This document shows positions 1 through 11,143 of a stretch of 64,000 bases of DNA, piece after piece; the first letter of the stretch is position 1, and each line of letters begins with the position of its first letter. The notes below the pieces were generated by a model. It was not told the DNA's origin. It worked only from the letters and a program-made list of their open reading frames with translations, and did no database searches. Location: positions 2,673,501 to 2,737,500 of the forward strand of contig NC_061130.1 of the NCBI RefSeq assembly GCF_905220365.1, written 5' to 3'. The translations under genes and the position numbers were made by a program. Origin of the DNA: Vanessa cardui (lineage: Eukaryota; Arthropoda; Insecta; Lepidoptera; Nymphalidae).

Positions 1-290
1 AAATATTTTGCTGAGGGTAGGTAATATTGAGATAGGCCTATAGTTATTAGGATCTGAAGAGCTACCAGATTTAAATATTGGAATGACTTTACTATGTTTC
101 ATCAGGTCAGGAAATATACCACGTTGAACACAATCATTGAATATTATTGCAAGATAAGGTGCAATCACATCAATAATTGAGTTTATCACCTTTACAGAAA
201 TACCTCATAGATAAGCAGTTTTCTTAATGTCTAATGATTTAAATGCAAATTATGATATTGGTGATGTTGTCTCATATAAATTTATTATAA
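1..290 (-). pseudogene. LINE reverse transcriptase fragment, cut by window edge
   Basis: Read on the minus strand, this is the start of a non-LTR retrotransposon RT domain. It contains IFNDCVQRGIFPDLMKHSKV followed by VIPIFKSGS and, at the edge, DPNNYRPISILPTLSKIF. The NYRPISILP block is the conserved N-terminal RT signature of jockey/CR1-type LINEs. At least one in-frame stop lies near position 208 and the remainder of the RT would lie left of base 1. It may be from the same family as the RT at 39.6-40.5 kb, but the two pieces cover different RT segments so this cannot be tested here. Hand translation; the family is sure, the clade is not. Confidence 0.85.
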
Positions 291-570
291 TCCAATGATA
301 TGATACTATTATGTAACGTAAGTCTAATTCGTAAACTAAACTAAACTCTTTATTCATCTTCTCCTAAAGTTGATCATTTTAAAGGTCACAACACATAGGA
401 TCAGTTTTACGTGTTCTCTGAGACTTGATACTATAAGAACAGTCAGCGTATATTCTTTGAACTGTCACTGAAAGTATCTTAACGTAAAGACACGTTAATT
501 TCTCAATACAGAGGTTTGAACATCGAATTATGGGTGTAAGTGTAGCTACAGGCACAATAGACATAACATC

Positions 571-712
571 TTAGTTCCCAAGGTCGGTGGCACATTGACG
601 ATGTAAGGAATAGTTAATATTTCTTACAGTGTCATCGTCTAGGGGTGATGGCGACCACTTGCCATCCGGTGGCCCATATGCTCTTCCGCAAACGTATACC
701 ATAAAAAAACTA
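571..712 (+). repeat. Family 3 short repeat, 3' half
   Basis: The piece runs from 'ttagttcccaaggtcggtgg' through 'gatgtaaggaatagttaata' and 'tggcccatatgctc' to a short A-run after 'ataccat'. It matches the 3' half of the full copies at 9829, 45594 and 52770. The A-rich 3' end suggests spread by reverse transcription. Confidence 0.8.
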
Positions 713-726
713 ATGCACCAAAAATA

Positions 727-834
727 TTAGGTACTTAGATGTTATGTCCCTTGTGCGTGTAGTTACACTAACTCACGAAACCTTCAAACCGGAATACAAC
801 AATACTAAGTATATGAGCATGGCGGCATATAATA
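727..834 (-). repeat. Family 3 short repeat, 5' half, inverted
   Basis: It contains 'ttagatgttatgtcccttgt' and 'ccttcaaaccggaa', the reverse complement of the middle and 5' part of family 3. It lies tail to tail with the 3' half at 571-712, so the two together look like one element with a segment inverted, or two truncated insertions. Confidence 0.75.
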
Positions 835-2290
835 CGAGTACATGGTATCTTACCAGACAAGTTTAGACAACGTCTTAAATGAAATAATAATATGATAAAC
901 GGTAGACATATATATTTAAAACAAAAGCTCATCATCCGCTTCAAGCGGATTTAACGCTTATTGTGTTTAAAACATAATTTAAAATTAAACTATACGAAAT
1001 AAAACAGACAATTGTGTGGAATAATAGAAAGCTGCAGTCAGACTGTGGAATTAAAATCTCCTTTTTGGAGTATATTTTTTTTTACCTTCACGAGACTTTT
1101 GAACGTACTCAATGCCCGTTATCTTTTATGAGCCAATGAATACAACGCTTACAGTGGATTGCTGAAAGTTGTACGGCGTTCAGAGATCAAAAGAATTGAA
1201 TTTGCTTAATTACACACCCTGAGATTTATTAATTTTACTCATTAAAACATTTGAGGAACAGGAGTAAAGTTTTCCTTTTGATCATTTCGAACTGTTTTTA
1301 ATAATTATTTTGGTAAAATATTAACCGTAATAAATGTTTGTAATATGTCAAAACTATGATTTAAGGCGAGGGTGGTGAAAGATCGAAATAAAAATATAAA
1401 AGTTCATTAAATAAAAAAGATGTATTTTATATTTGTCATTATTGTACTTAAACTCTAACTCAAATTCCATTATTGTATATGGAAACATTACTCTTATTTA
1501 TTGATAGAAATTAAATATCACCGCTTCGAAAAATAAGTTACCTGCCTGACCTGAGAAAAACCGGCAAAAATAACTCTCTTTTTAATCAATTTTGTTATTT
1601 ATTCCGTCATATAATTTTATTAATATTTACCTTATATAGTACGTATACAATAATATATACATACCACAATATGTATGTATGAGAGTATAGAGCTTGGAAA
1701 TCTATTCGCCCGCATTGGAACAGCGTATTTGGATTTAGCTCCCAAACTTCTGAAATGAAGAGGAGGTAAGGACCAACATGTATAGACTGTTATTTTATAC
1801 TGTTTAAAAGTTACATTATAAATCGTTCTGATTTCTATAATCATAGCAAATGAATTTTGTTACAATATCCCTCCAAGCGTAATAAGTACTAAAAGAATTG
1901 AAATCACAGTAAAATTTCCTTTTTCCTCGAAACCAAATCACAAAGCTACTCACCTAATTGAACTTACACAGAAATCAAAATTACATTACAATGGAAATAT
2001 AATATTCTGTCCATTTCTCTCTCAGCTTAATGAGATATCGATCTGATATTAATCGGTTTCCAAAGTCTGCGTTTATTTGTCCAATTCGTTGGTTGTTTTT
2101 GAAGTTACCACTGCGATCTTACAACGCCTAATTTAATGTTTTTGTAATACTACACCGTTCTGAATTTGAAATTGTAAAGTAAAGATTTAAAATAATCATT
2201 CTTTATGATATGATTGTATTATTCCACGCCCGTGTGCTTCAGGCGTGGAACGGTTTGAATATATTACAATCATTACATATGTAGTCACAT
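835..2290. other. No gene seen; AT-rich DNA with two small repeat scraps
   Basis: No exon-like or transposon coding block was recognised. A SINE-1 scrap sits at about 1709-1771 ('cccgcattggaacagcgt'). A piece resembling the LINE 3' tail lies at about 1530-1590 ('gacctgagaaaaaccggc'). Confidence 0.5.
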
Positions 2291-2522
2291 CAGCCTGTAA
2301 ATTTCCCACTGCTGGGCTAAGGCATCCTCTCTCTTTATGAAATTTTTTTTGGAACATATTCCAGCACGATGTTCTACTACAGAATAGTGGAAAACAAATC
2401 TGGCAAATTTCGATGAAACTAGACACATGCAGGTTTCCTTACGATGTTTTCCTTAACTGCTTGACTGGGTTCGAACCCGTACTCATCGGTTAAGATGCAC
2501 GCGCCTAATCACTGGGACACTT
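2291..2522 (-). mobile_element. SINE-1 (tRNA-derived), diverged copy
   Basis: Read on the minus strand it has a tRNA-like head with the B box 'gggttcgaacccagtc', a body with 'gaaaacatcgtaaggaaacc', and the family's 3' end 'gcccagcagtgggaaattta'. The A box is partly eroded. The family is dispersed throughout the window in both orientations. Confidence 0.85.
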
Positions 2523-2894
2523 CTGTGCATATACTAACTTATAAGATCAAACAGCTGGAACGCGGTATAGATGAGTATCAGGGGAATATAATACCAACAT
2601 ATCACGCTGCGCCTTACTAATTCTATCCCTACTCGTAGTGCGACATAATCACTTGGAGTGACAAGGACGCACGATATTTGCCCTTACTCGTAATTTATCT
2701 ATCTTTATTTGTACTTTGCTTTGCTTTCACATGAATGTTGTTATGCTGTAATCGTTTAATTGTCAAAAAGCTAACAATGCTAATGCTGCATAATATTTAT
2801 TAAAATAATGAGTTGTAGTACATATAATTATATCTTTGAGTTCAATTTTTCTCTCATATTTGTTCATGAACTATAACTTGTTGGTAACATTTGG

Positions 2895-3165
2895 GTTGTG
2901 GTAATTTGCGCGAGGCCTAAGTCTCGGTAAGTAAAACCAACTCATCAAGTATTCTACCGCTTTAAGGCAGAATACCTGACATATTTAAACCGGTTTGAAG
3001 GGTGAGTGAGCCAGTTCAACTGCAAGCCAAAGGAATACAAAATCTTAGCTCTCAAAGTTATAGCTTATTGTTGTGACTTAAGCAATACCTCATATTTATT
3101 AAAGCACAAATTTATATGCGTTGGTTATCACATACCGACAAGCGGCCCAATAACCAATCCGCATA
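2895..3165 (+). repeat. Family 3 short repeat, strongly diverged
   Basis: Recognisable blocks are 'ccaactcatcaagtattcta', 'accggtttgaagggtgagtg' and 'agccagttcaactgcaag', in the same order as in the full copies. The 3' half has decayed. The open frame over it (3006-3227) follows from the repeat and is not taken as a gene. Confidence 0.6.
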
Positions 3166-3990
3166 CCAAACAAAAAAGAACAAGGTCTGAAACATTCACG
3201 AATTTGACCCGCATTGAAATATCGTGATGAAATAGTCCAAATAATTCATAGAAAAAAGACCTAAGTTGATAATAGTTAGACAATTATGGCTTGTAACTAT
3301 TCTTTGTTTTATTTCAAGATTTGTGATGTATATTTAAGGATATAAAGACAATAATCCTCTGGCCTTTTCACGAATATAACCGATAGATTCTCGAATAAAC
3401 AAAACCATACAATCAATGTCGCACTGCCTTCGTTTCTCACGACTTCAGTTGACACAGCCATGTTCGTATAATATACCGGCGTATAATATAGTTCAGAGCG
3501 CAGTAACAGTTAGACTGTTCATTAAACAGGTCACTGAATTTCAAGCGATGTCGACACGTCAAAATTCAATTGTTTCATGCTTTTGCCAACTTGCACTTCA
3601 AGGTACTTTGTATTCTAACAAACTGAGGTATGAATGGGGGAAATTGGTGAGTGAAAACCTGGATTAACCTATTAATGGTCGCGGGTTTTGAAGTGCCTTT
3701 GTGTTTTGAAGCACTGAATGTATGGATCAACATGAATACGTCATAGTGAAAAGTGTACAAGTAAGTTGTTTATAATATTCTATATTATACGTTTTGAATA
3801 AAGAACTGAACAGTAATATTAAAATATTAAAAATATATTTCAACGAAGTATTGATCTGTTCAGCCAAAGTTGGGCAAAGAAAGAAATGTTTATTAGGACA
3901 CGAGATACAATAAAAATAATAAAAAGTATAAGAAAGTTAAAAAAAAGAAAACAACAAAATAAAAAAATATATATTAACTAATTGTTTGTT
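3166..3990. other. No gene seen
   Basis: AT-rich DNA. Short open frames at 3416-3667 and, on the other strand, 3575-3760 overlap each other and resemble no family I know. Confidence 0.4.
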
Positions 3991-4230
3991 TGACGACCTC
4001 CGTGGTCGAGTGGTGTGTACACCGGTTTTCATGGGTACGCCACTCTGAGGTCCCGGGTTCGTTTCCCGGCCGAGTCGATGTAGATTACCATAAGTTCTCT
4101 ATGTTGTCTTGAGTCTGGGTGTTTGTGGTACCTTCGTTACTTCTGATTTTCCATAACACAAGTGCTTTAGCTACTTACATTGGGATCAGAGTAATGTATG
4201 TGATGTTGTCTCATATTATTATTATTATAA
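3991..4230 (+). mobile_element. SINE-2 (tRNA-derived), near full length
   Basis: The head carries a pol III A box ('gtggtcgagtgg') and a perfect B box ('ggttcg' with 'tttccc', inside 'gtcccgggttcg'). The body has 'gtctgggtgtttgtggtacc' and 'gggatcagagtaatgtatgt', and the 3' end is (att)n after 'gatgttgtctcat'. Other copies lie at 8201, 21304, 21654 and 41973. Confidence 0.9.
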
Positions 4231-4389
4231 TTGTAACTACTAATTTAATGTAAAAAAAAGCGACAAAACAAAACAATGATAATTAACGTGTCCTAAAAGG
4301 TGTACCATTCAGCTTTCAAGTTTTCAATGGTACCCCGCGTACTATTATTACATATTCTATCTCTATACAACAATACTCAGTATTGCTGT

Positions 4390-4485
4390 GTTCCACTTTA
4401 ACGGGTAAGTGAGCCAGTGTAACAAGCCAGTTCTCAAGGTTGGTTGACGATATTCTCAGTGATGGAAATATTGGAATGTGTTATA
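4390..4485 (+). repeat. Family 3 short repeat, fragment
   Basis: Recognised by 'gggtaagtgagccagtgtaa' and 'tctcaaggttggttgacga'. Only the middle of the repeat remains. Confidence 0.55.
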
Positions 4486-4989
4486 CAAATGAATCGAATC
4501 TTTCGGAGTCAAAGGGGTGATAAATTATAAATACAATCTTGACCTTGCCATTCATATTGCTTTTTCACTATATTTTCTGGCGAGACAAAAATTTTATTTT
4601 ATTCATAAAACTTAAATACTACTTAAATACAGTTTTTTTTTAGTGACCAACTCGGCACTTGGTTTCGATTTATTTAAGAAACATTTATTTTTATTTATTT
4701 AATATTACCACAAATAAACTCGAGATTTCCACTCTTAACTAGATTTACAGATTGCGTTTTTAATACATTTATGAACAAATCCTGGGAGACTCGTGTTGTT
4801 GACATATTCGCGAACTCTTGTCGTGGACTTTAATCCAATTAACTACCAATTGTTTCCGTACATTGAAACGATGAAATAAATTCAATGTTGAAAAATATAT
4901 ATATTAAATATAGGTACCAAAATACAAATGATTTATTTGTTCATAAAAGTAAAACGGTTTTCAGGGTCAGTCTGTCCTTGTGGGACGTA

Positions 4990-5095
4990 ACCATCATTTT
5001 AGTTCCCAAGATTTGTAGCGCATTGACCTTGATGATTATTTCTTACAGTGACGATATCTATGGGTAGCAGTGACTTACTATCAGCTAGTCCATTT
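4990..5095 (+). repeat. Family 3 short repeat, 3' fragment
   Basis: The order of blocks ('ttagttcccaagatttgtag', 'atttcttacagtgacgat', 'tgacttactatcagctag') follows the 3' half of family 3, with many substitutions. Confidence 0.6.
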
Positions 5096-5132
5096 GACAG
5101 ACCTTCCTTTGTAATCGTCATTGTCATTACAT

Positions 5133-5316
5133 AGTATAAAACAAAGTCGCTTACCGCTGTCTGTAGCTATGTATGCTTAGATATTGATGCGGTCTTTTTT
5201 AATAGATGGAGTGATTCGAGAGGAAGGTTTTTGTAAATAATACATGTACGATATAGTAAATATAGTATCAGCAGTATACCATACCATACCCATGCGAAGA
5301 TGAGGCGGGTCGTTAG
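5133..5316 (+). mobile_element. Non-autonomous Helitron-like element, type A
   Basis: It begins with 'agtataaaacaaagtcgctt', contains 'taatagatggagtgattcga' and 'acatgtacgatatagtaa', and ends 'ggcgggtcgttagt', a slightly altered Helitron CTAG-T terminus. Related copies at 19043, 33307 (inverted) and 36383 share the order and the GC-rich end. Confidence 0.75.
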
Positions 5317-5630
5317 TAAAATAATAAAATATGAAATCGTAGTCTCTAAAATTTAAATATATCGATATTTATTCGAATTACGAGTTAGTATGTTCCGTCT
5401 ACTTAAATGTTCAGTAATTTCATATCCCTCGGGACTTAAGTAAAACTTCGGTACTAATTCACCGTCGAACTATGGCTTTAAATTTAAAAGAGAGCCGAGA
5501 TAATGCTTTATTTTCCTGAATTTTTCGAATGAAAATAGATTCTCGTTTACCAGTTCGTGTAAATAAATTGCTCAGTTGTTTTTAATGGGTTTCTAAAATA
5601 TTGAAAATTTAAGTATTTAGAGAATTTTAC

Positions 5631-5872
5631 TTGGTGGTAGGGTTATGTGCAAGCCCGTCTGGGTCCCAACCCACTCATCAGACATTCTACCACCAAACTA
5701 CAGCACTCAGTATTGTTGTGTTCCGGTTTGAAATGTGAGTGTGCTTAGTTCCCAATGTTGATGGCGCATTGCCGATGTAAGGAATGGTTAATGTTTCTTA
5801 CAGCGCCGTGTCTATTGGCGGTGGTAACCAATTACCATCAAGCGACCCAAAAGATCATCCGCTAACCTATAG
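5631..5872 (+). repeat. Family 3 short repeat, nearly full length
   Basis: Starts 'ttggtggtagggttatgtgc', includes 'tattgttgtgttccggtttg' and ends in an A-run at about 5876-5883. The start shared by good copies is 'ttggtggtagggctttgtgc'. Confidence 0.85.
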
Positions 5873-6369
5873 CTTTAAAAAAAATCCTAAAGTGCAGGAC
5901 TCATTTCACTCGTGCCATATGAAAAATTTATTTTTATTTATTTTATTTCAACATAAATTGAGCAAAATTATCCCTAAATTTCTATAAGCGTCGCAAGTCC
6001 TTGCAATGCTCCAAGAATTCTAAACTTTTCAAGCCTTCAAAGGTTAAAACAGTTCACTATTTTATACGATTTCAGTGTAACCTTCTCCAAGAAGGTCAAT
6101 GCGTTAAGTTTTTTTTAAATAATAAATTAATTTAACGTAGGTTTTTATATGTTCATTCGAGTGGAGTCACTAGGTGTAGAGATTTTTTAAATAAAAATAA
6201 ATGGCAAAAAATAATAAGCACTTTCGTGCTTTTCATTTGTCACCTGTCATTTAGTTTAAAGCTTATTTCACAGCGTTGAAGGTAAAATTGTTGTTTATTT
6301 TGGTAAAAATTGGACGTAAAAATCATGACATAATAAAAAAAAATGTATAATCGAAACAATATTTTTTAA

Positions 6370-6722
6370 TTCTCAGGACAATACATGTTTCAGTGCGTAA
6401 TAACATAGTGATCAAACAAAATGCAAATCAGTTACTGGTTACTGGGCTATAGTTTGGAGTTCAGGCCAGGACTTATCAATTAAGTCGAAAGTAATATGCA
6501 AGGCTTTCCATAAAAGTTAATTATAAAAACTAAGAAATAATATTGGACCGAAAATATTACCCTGTGGAACACCGCAGCAAATTGAGATGGACTAGTATAT
6601 TTAAAATAAATTATTTTGAGTTCTTCTAACATCTAGTCTTTCGAGTTTCAGTAAGATTGTGGGAATAGAAACGGCGTCATTTGTTTTGGCAAAGTCCAGG
6701 AAGAGCTATGCATTCGTATATT
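6370..6722 (-). pseudogene. LINE reverse transcriptase fragment, motifs A and B
   Basis: On the minus strand, FLDFAKTNDAVSIPTILLKL matches the RT motif A region (normally FxDxxKAFDxVS). About 80 bases later CCGVPQGNIFGPILFL matches the motif B region (GVPQGSxLGPxLF). Stops and a shifted stretch separate and follow them, and the YADD motif was not found. The canonical AFD of motif A reads TND here. A dead, 5'- and 3'-truncated jockey/CR1-like copy is the simplest reading. Confidence 0.85.
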
Positions 6723-6813
6723 AAAATACTCGACTGTAATTGGTAACTTCATGGCGACTATTTGATAAAACCAAATTGTTGTATAGAGTAATATATAACG
6801 GACAAGTCTGTTT

Positions 6814-7005
6814 GACCAACTTCAAAACTAAGAGGTTATCAATTCGTCTGAATTTTTTTAATGTTTTTTTTATATACTTTATAACTTTTCACTGGCTGAA
6901 CCGATTTTTTTTCTGCTTAAAAGCTAGTGCAATACTGCGTAATTACATATAACTTTTTTGTGCATATTAATTTGTTTTAAAATAGTGTTTTGTTTGAAGT
7001 CAGTT
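6814..7005. mobile_element. MITE-like element with AACCGACTTC-type ends (short copy)
   Basis: The left end 'gaccaacttc' and right end 'gaagtcagtt' are inverted repeats, eroded forms of the cleaner pair on the copy at 61603-62120. Both copies share 'gaggttatcaattcgtctg' and, near the right end, 'aatttgttttaaaatagtgt'. The superfamily is not determined. Confidence 0.65.
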
Positions 7006-7690
7006 CTTCTTTTTGTTAAAATTTATATTTACATATTATATGTATACATTACATATTCAAAAACCATTCTAACTGTTCTCATGCTCGTTGAATAAACAGC
7101 TTTTTATTTTTATATTTATATTTTACTTCGATATATATCTCATTTGTAACAGAAAACAATTATTTTCGTAAATCTAAAAGTAGAATTCGATATTTCGGCA
7201 GATATTTATATCGTTCCGCGAACGTCGAAGTTGTCACACGTTTCAGTTCTGTGCATGTTTTTAACTTTCCCCGGAATTAATTAGGAGCGGCCGCTAACGG
7301 CCAGCAGCAACATCACATGTTTCGAATCATGAGCACAGCATTTTAACATTTAAAAGTTATTCCAAAAAGACCAAAATCGCTTGGATATCATAAAATTAAC
7401 GACTTTATGTGAATGAATATTATATAGCCACATCAAAACTTCTCGCCTGACTGAACATACATTGTTACTGCAAATTTTCTAACAAATTCAACTGAGCAGT
7501 TAACTTTATGCACTCAATTTGTTTTTTAGGTACCATAACCGTAACTAGTAATATTTTTAAATAACTTTCATAACGGATATGATTTATGAAAAAAATTTCA
7601 TCATAGAGGATATTACTTTATTTATCAAAGCATAAAATTGACAAGAATTATTACGTTTTATTATTAAACGTATATATTAAGTCAACTAAA
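7006..7690. other. No gene seen; contains a short GC-rich patch
   Basis: Mostly AT-rich. About 7200-7330 is more GC-rich than its surroundings and holds 'ggagcggccgctaacggcc'. I recognise no coding frame or repeat family in it, so it could be unique host DNA or the tail of an unknown element. Confidence 0.4.
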
Positions 7691-7772
7691 GAGATCTTAG
7701 ATGTTACATCACTTGGTACCTATAATTACAAGACACCCTTCAAATCGAAATACAGCAATACAAACTATTTGG
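7690..7772 (-). repeat. Family 3 short repeat, inverted fragment
   Basis: 'gatcttagatgttacatcac' and 'cacccttcaaatcgaaatac' match the reverse complement of the middle of family 3. Confidence 0.6.
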
Positions 7773-8200
7773 TGTTGAAATTAGTTTACAGCTTACACCC
7801 GACTAGATGGTCCAACGAAAACTCAGAGTAAAATTTAAAATAACGCTATTGTATGTAGTATAATTTCCGCTATAATATTTGCGCTTGTTGCGTTATTTTA
7901 AATTTTTAAAATCTTTTATCTTCCCTGAATACGTGTACAAAATTGGGTGGTTCCACTACTAGGAAATTAATTAGTCACATAATTGTACCAAAAGTATTTG
8001 ATTTCTGGAAAAGTGGGCGTTCTCAAGAGAGAATGACGATTCACGAAGAACATATATTAGTACTTAAACATGTGGTGCACTCTATTCTCGAATTCTGCGC
8101 AACTGGAACTCAGGCCCAGGATTAAAGACTTTACATGCTTTCCCAGATACAGAAGTTTATATTCTGCTAATTTCCAGAATCCGGGCTATAAATAAATAAG

Positions 8201-8400
8201 TATGAAAAAACATCTCATACATTAGTCTGATCCGAATGTACGTAAACGACGGAACCACAAACACTCAGACCCAAGACAACATAGAAAACTAATGGTAATC
8301 GTATAATAAAAACATCGACTCAGCCGGGAATCGAATCCGGGAGCTCGGAGTGGCGTACCCATGAAAACCGGTGAACATACCACTCGACCGCGGAGGTTGG
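8201..8400 (-). mobile_element. SINE-2 (tRNA-derived), inverted copy
   Basis: The right end holds the reversed head: 'ccgggaatcgaatccggga' (B box), then 'gcgtacccatgaaaaccggt' and 'cactcgaccgcggaggt' (A box). The left end is the reversed 3' body ('acatctcatacattagtctg'). Confidence 0.88.
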
Positions 8401-8661
8401 CTATTATTATATAATTGTGATGTTCATGGCCCAACTTAGGGTCTTAACCTCAGACCGATATGCCTTTAAGATAAAGGTCCAAAAAATAATATCTGAACTA
8501 TTGAGACCAAAACAGAATTACCAGATTTTTTGAAGTACCCTTTTGTTACCACAATTATAATCAACTTTAGCACAGCGATTATCACGACTCTTATCTGAGT
8601 ATTAAACCTCGTTTTATGTCGACTTGTCAGAACAAAGAACCAAATGTAATATGGGTCTTGT

Positions 8662-8736
8662 CTTGATTGTAAAAGCTGTTATAGCGATCTCTCCAGCTCT
8701 AGAAGCAAGATCGCTGTAGCAGTTTTTTTAACTAAG
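8662..8736 (+). ncRNA. Long RNA-type hairpin, miRNA-precursor-like (candidate)
   Basis: Arms 8671-8690 and 8708-8727 pair over 20 consecutive positions if three G-U wobbles are allowed, with a 17-nt loop. Pairing continues outward to 8662/8736 with single mismatches only at 8670/8728 and 8666/8732. The size fits an animal pre-miRNA. Against this, the core 'ttatagcgatctctc' resembles the reverse complement of the LINE 3' tail at about 33070-33090, so it may be an inverted transposon scrap. No match to a named miRNA is claimed. Confidence 0.35.
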
Positions 8737-8739
8737 AAT

Positions 8740-9828
8740 ACCATTAAGCGCTTTGCAGCGACTTATTAGATTTGCGTAAAAAGATGAGACAATGTGAGAG
8801 GAATTAAAATTTTATCAGAAAGCTATTTTATTATATTTAGCAATGAATTTGAAATGACATTCTTTTTTTTTTTTGAAATAAGAGATAAATTTAAATAAAT
8901 CAATCATATTAACTTTTTGCTTCAATTGTTTCTTTCGATTCGTTTTTTTTTGCAGAAAAGAGAAAAATGAAGAAGAAGATAATGAAGAAACATGTTTAAA
9001 GGGAACTATCTTTTTGCGATTAAATAGTTATGAAATTCTTGCAATCCATTTTTTATTTGTTTATTCTTAAAGCATTGAAGAGTATATCATCATTGAATTC
9101 ATATTTAGAACACTAACGAATTAAAACCATAGATCCCTTGACCTAAACTTGGTTCATGATCATTGTGGTTCATCGCCAATATGAAACCAAGCACTGTAAT
9201 AAATATTAAATACACTCATACGATCAATATGCCGTTAATACTCCCCGTAAGATGTTATGTCACTCGACGTAACTGTAATAACACTCACTTACTCGCACTT
9301 CAAACTGAAATATAGATAATATTGATGTCTTTGAGTATTGTGAGTGGGCGGTTACTAATACTAACAATAATTTTCTCCTGAATGAAGCTTCGCACGGTCT
9401 CTTAAATACTAGACAACGTAAAGGAGTTATTATATCGTTAAGATGTTATTATAATACAATATAGGATATTATGTTTCCATACACAGTATGTCTAAGTGTG
9501 TGTAACCCTCAGTCTCAAATTCGATGGATGGCATAACGTGTTTTTTATTACACATAATTTAAACTGAAAACTTTTCGAACCCCGGATTTAAACTTAGCTC
9601 GGAATATGCAGTTTTATAAGATGCAACTGGACTAACACAGCATCTGTTAAAGCTTCAAGCTTCAAAATGAGTAACTGTAAGTAAAATAGTCATATATCAA
9701 TTAGACTAGAAGTACCCGCTTGTCCTTCTGGAAATATTAATGATTATTTGTATACTATTTATACTGTCTTTTTCTATACTACATCAATGTATTTTATTAG
9801 GATACATCCACTTAGACGTTATATTTTC
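8740..9828. other. No gene seen; one inverted family 3 scrap
   Basis: AT-rich DNA. A decayed minus-strand family 3 fragment lies at about 9247-9318 ('taagatgttatgtcactcg', 'cacttcaaactgaaat'). Nothing else was recognised. Confidence 0.45.
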
Positions 9829-10117
9829 TTGGTGGTAGGGCTTTGTGCAAGCCCATCTGGGTAGGTACCACCAACTTATCAGTTTTTCTACCACCAAATA
9901 ACAGTACGCAAAATTGTTGTGTTCCGGTTACAAGGGTGAGTGAGCCAGTGTAACTACAGGCACAAGGGACATAACATCATAGTTCCAAGATTGGTGGCAC
10001 ATTGACGATGTAAGGAATTTTTAATATTTCTTACAGCTTCATTGTCTATGGGTGATGGTGACCACTTACCATCAGGTGGCCCATAAGCTCGTCCGCAAAC
10101 CTATACCATAAAAAAAT
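9829..10117 (+). repeat. Family 3 short repeat, full length
   Basis: About 290 bp from 'ttggtggtagggctttgtgc' to 'ctataccataaaaaaa'. It is one of the three best copies (with 45594 and 52770) and serves as the local reference. The terminal A-run and the lack of terminal inverted repeats suggest a SINE, or the 3' end of a LINE. I could not place convincing A and B boxes in it. Confidence 0.88.
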
Positions 10118-10236
10118 ATTACAACCAGATCGACAGCCGTATAAAATTGGTCGAGGTGGTTAATTGTGTTTTAAAAACTTATTAACATGAGAATTGAAAA
10201 CATTAAATGCTTAAATTTATACAAAAACAACAACAG

Positions 10237-10526
10237 CAGCCTGTAAATTCCCACTGCTGGGCTAAAGGCCTCCTCTCCCTTTGAGGAGAAGGTTTGGAAC
10301 ATATTCCACCACGCTGTTCCAATGCGGGTTGGTGGAATGCACATTTGGCGGAATTTCTATGAAATTTGTCACATGCAGGTTTCCTCACGATGTTTTCCTT
10401 CACCGCAGAGCACGAGATGAATTATAAAGACAAATTAAGCACATGAATCAGCGGTGCTTGCTTGGGTTTGAACCCGCAATCATCGGTTAGAATGCACGCG
10501 TTCGAACCACTGGGCCATCTCGGCTC
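10237..10526 (-). mobile_element. SINE-1 (tRNA-derived), full length
   Basis: On the minus strand: head 'gagccgagatggcccagtgg' (A box), then the B box region around 'gcgggttcaaacccaagc', a body of about 200 bp, and the 3' end 'cagcagtgggaatttacag' followed by a (ttg)n-type tail, seen here as 'caacaacagcag' at the left. The tail marks it as retroposed. Confidence 0.92.
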
Positions 10527-10599
10527 TAAATTTTACAACTATGAAAATTACTATTAAACAACTAATAAAATTTATACAAATATTAATTAAAATAGATTC

Positions 10600-10738
10600 A
10601 AGAAAGCTAGCAGCGTTTCTCCGATCCTCTGTGCAAAAAACCAGCCCAATCATCAGTGGAAGTGATAAGGTGAGTAATACTCTTCGTGAAGCTTTTTGGA
10701 GTAGTGGAACTCCAGTGTTTCGACAGCAAATGGGACAA
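10600..10738 (+). repeat. Unnamed dispersed repeat, copy 1
   Basis: 'gctagcagcgtttctccgat', 'accagcccaatcatcagtgg' and 'gtgtttcgacagcaaatg' recur in the same order at 27855-28022. The family is unknown to me. The repeat accounts for most of the open frame at 10541-10810. Confidence 0.6.
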
Positions 10739-11143
10739 AAATATACTTTAAACTTTACAACAACTTTTATTTATTACATACTATTTAATTACTACATACT
10801 ATTTCATTAAATTTGACCTTTATTGCATAATGATTTTAGCTATTCAAATTTTATTAATAAATATTTATTTATTTCAACATAACCGTTATGGAACAAAATT
10901 AACGTCGGTCGTAAAAATATTGTCTACGCATTAATTATCGCTAATAGTTCAGTTCAATCGTTTACTCGTTATTATCAACATTTTGATATTGAAATTTTAC
11001 TAAATAATATCAGTGTTAATATTTACCTCGGGACAGGGATATGTATCAAACACATCTCTTTATTTTGCCTTCATATTTTGTTTTACTGTAGGGTGGGAGT
11101 CTTTACCGTAGGTAGAATAGGCTGGACTATAGTAAAAAAAAGT

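Noticed and set aside
2441..2522. tRNA genes at SINE-1 heads
   Set aside because: The same reasoning applies to all SINE-1 heads: each is joined to the same body and found many times.
3991..4075. A genuine tRNA gene at a SINE-2 head
   Set aside because: The A and B boxes are present, but the sequence does not fold into a clear cloverleaf with an acceptor stem and it continues into the SINE body. The same head recurs at four other sites.
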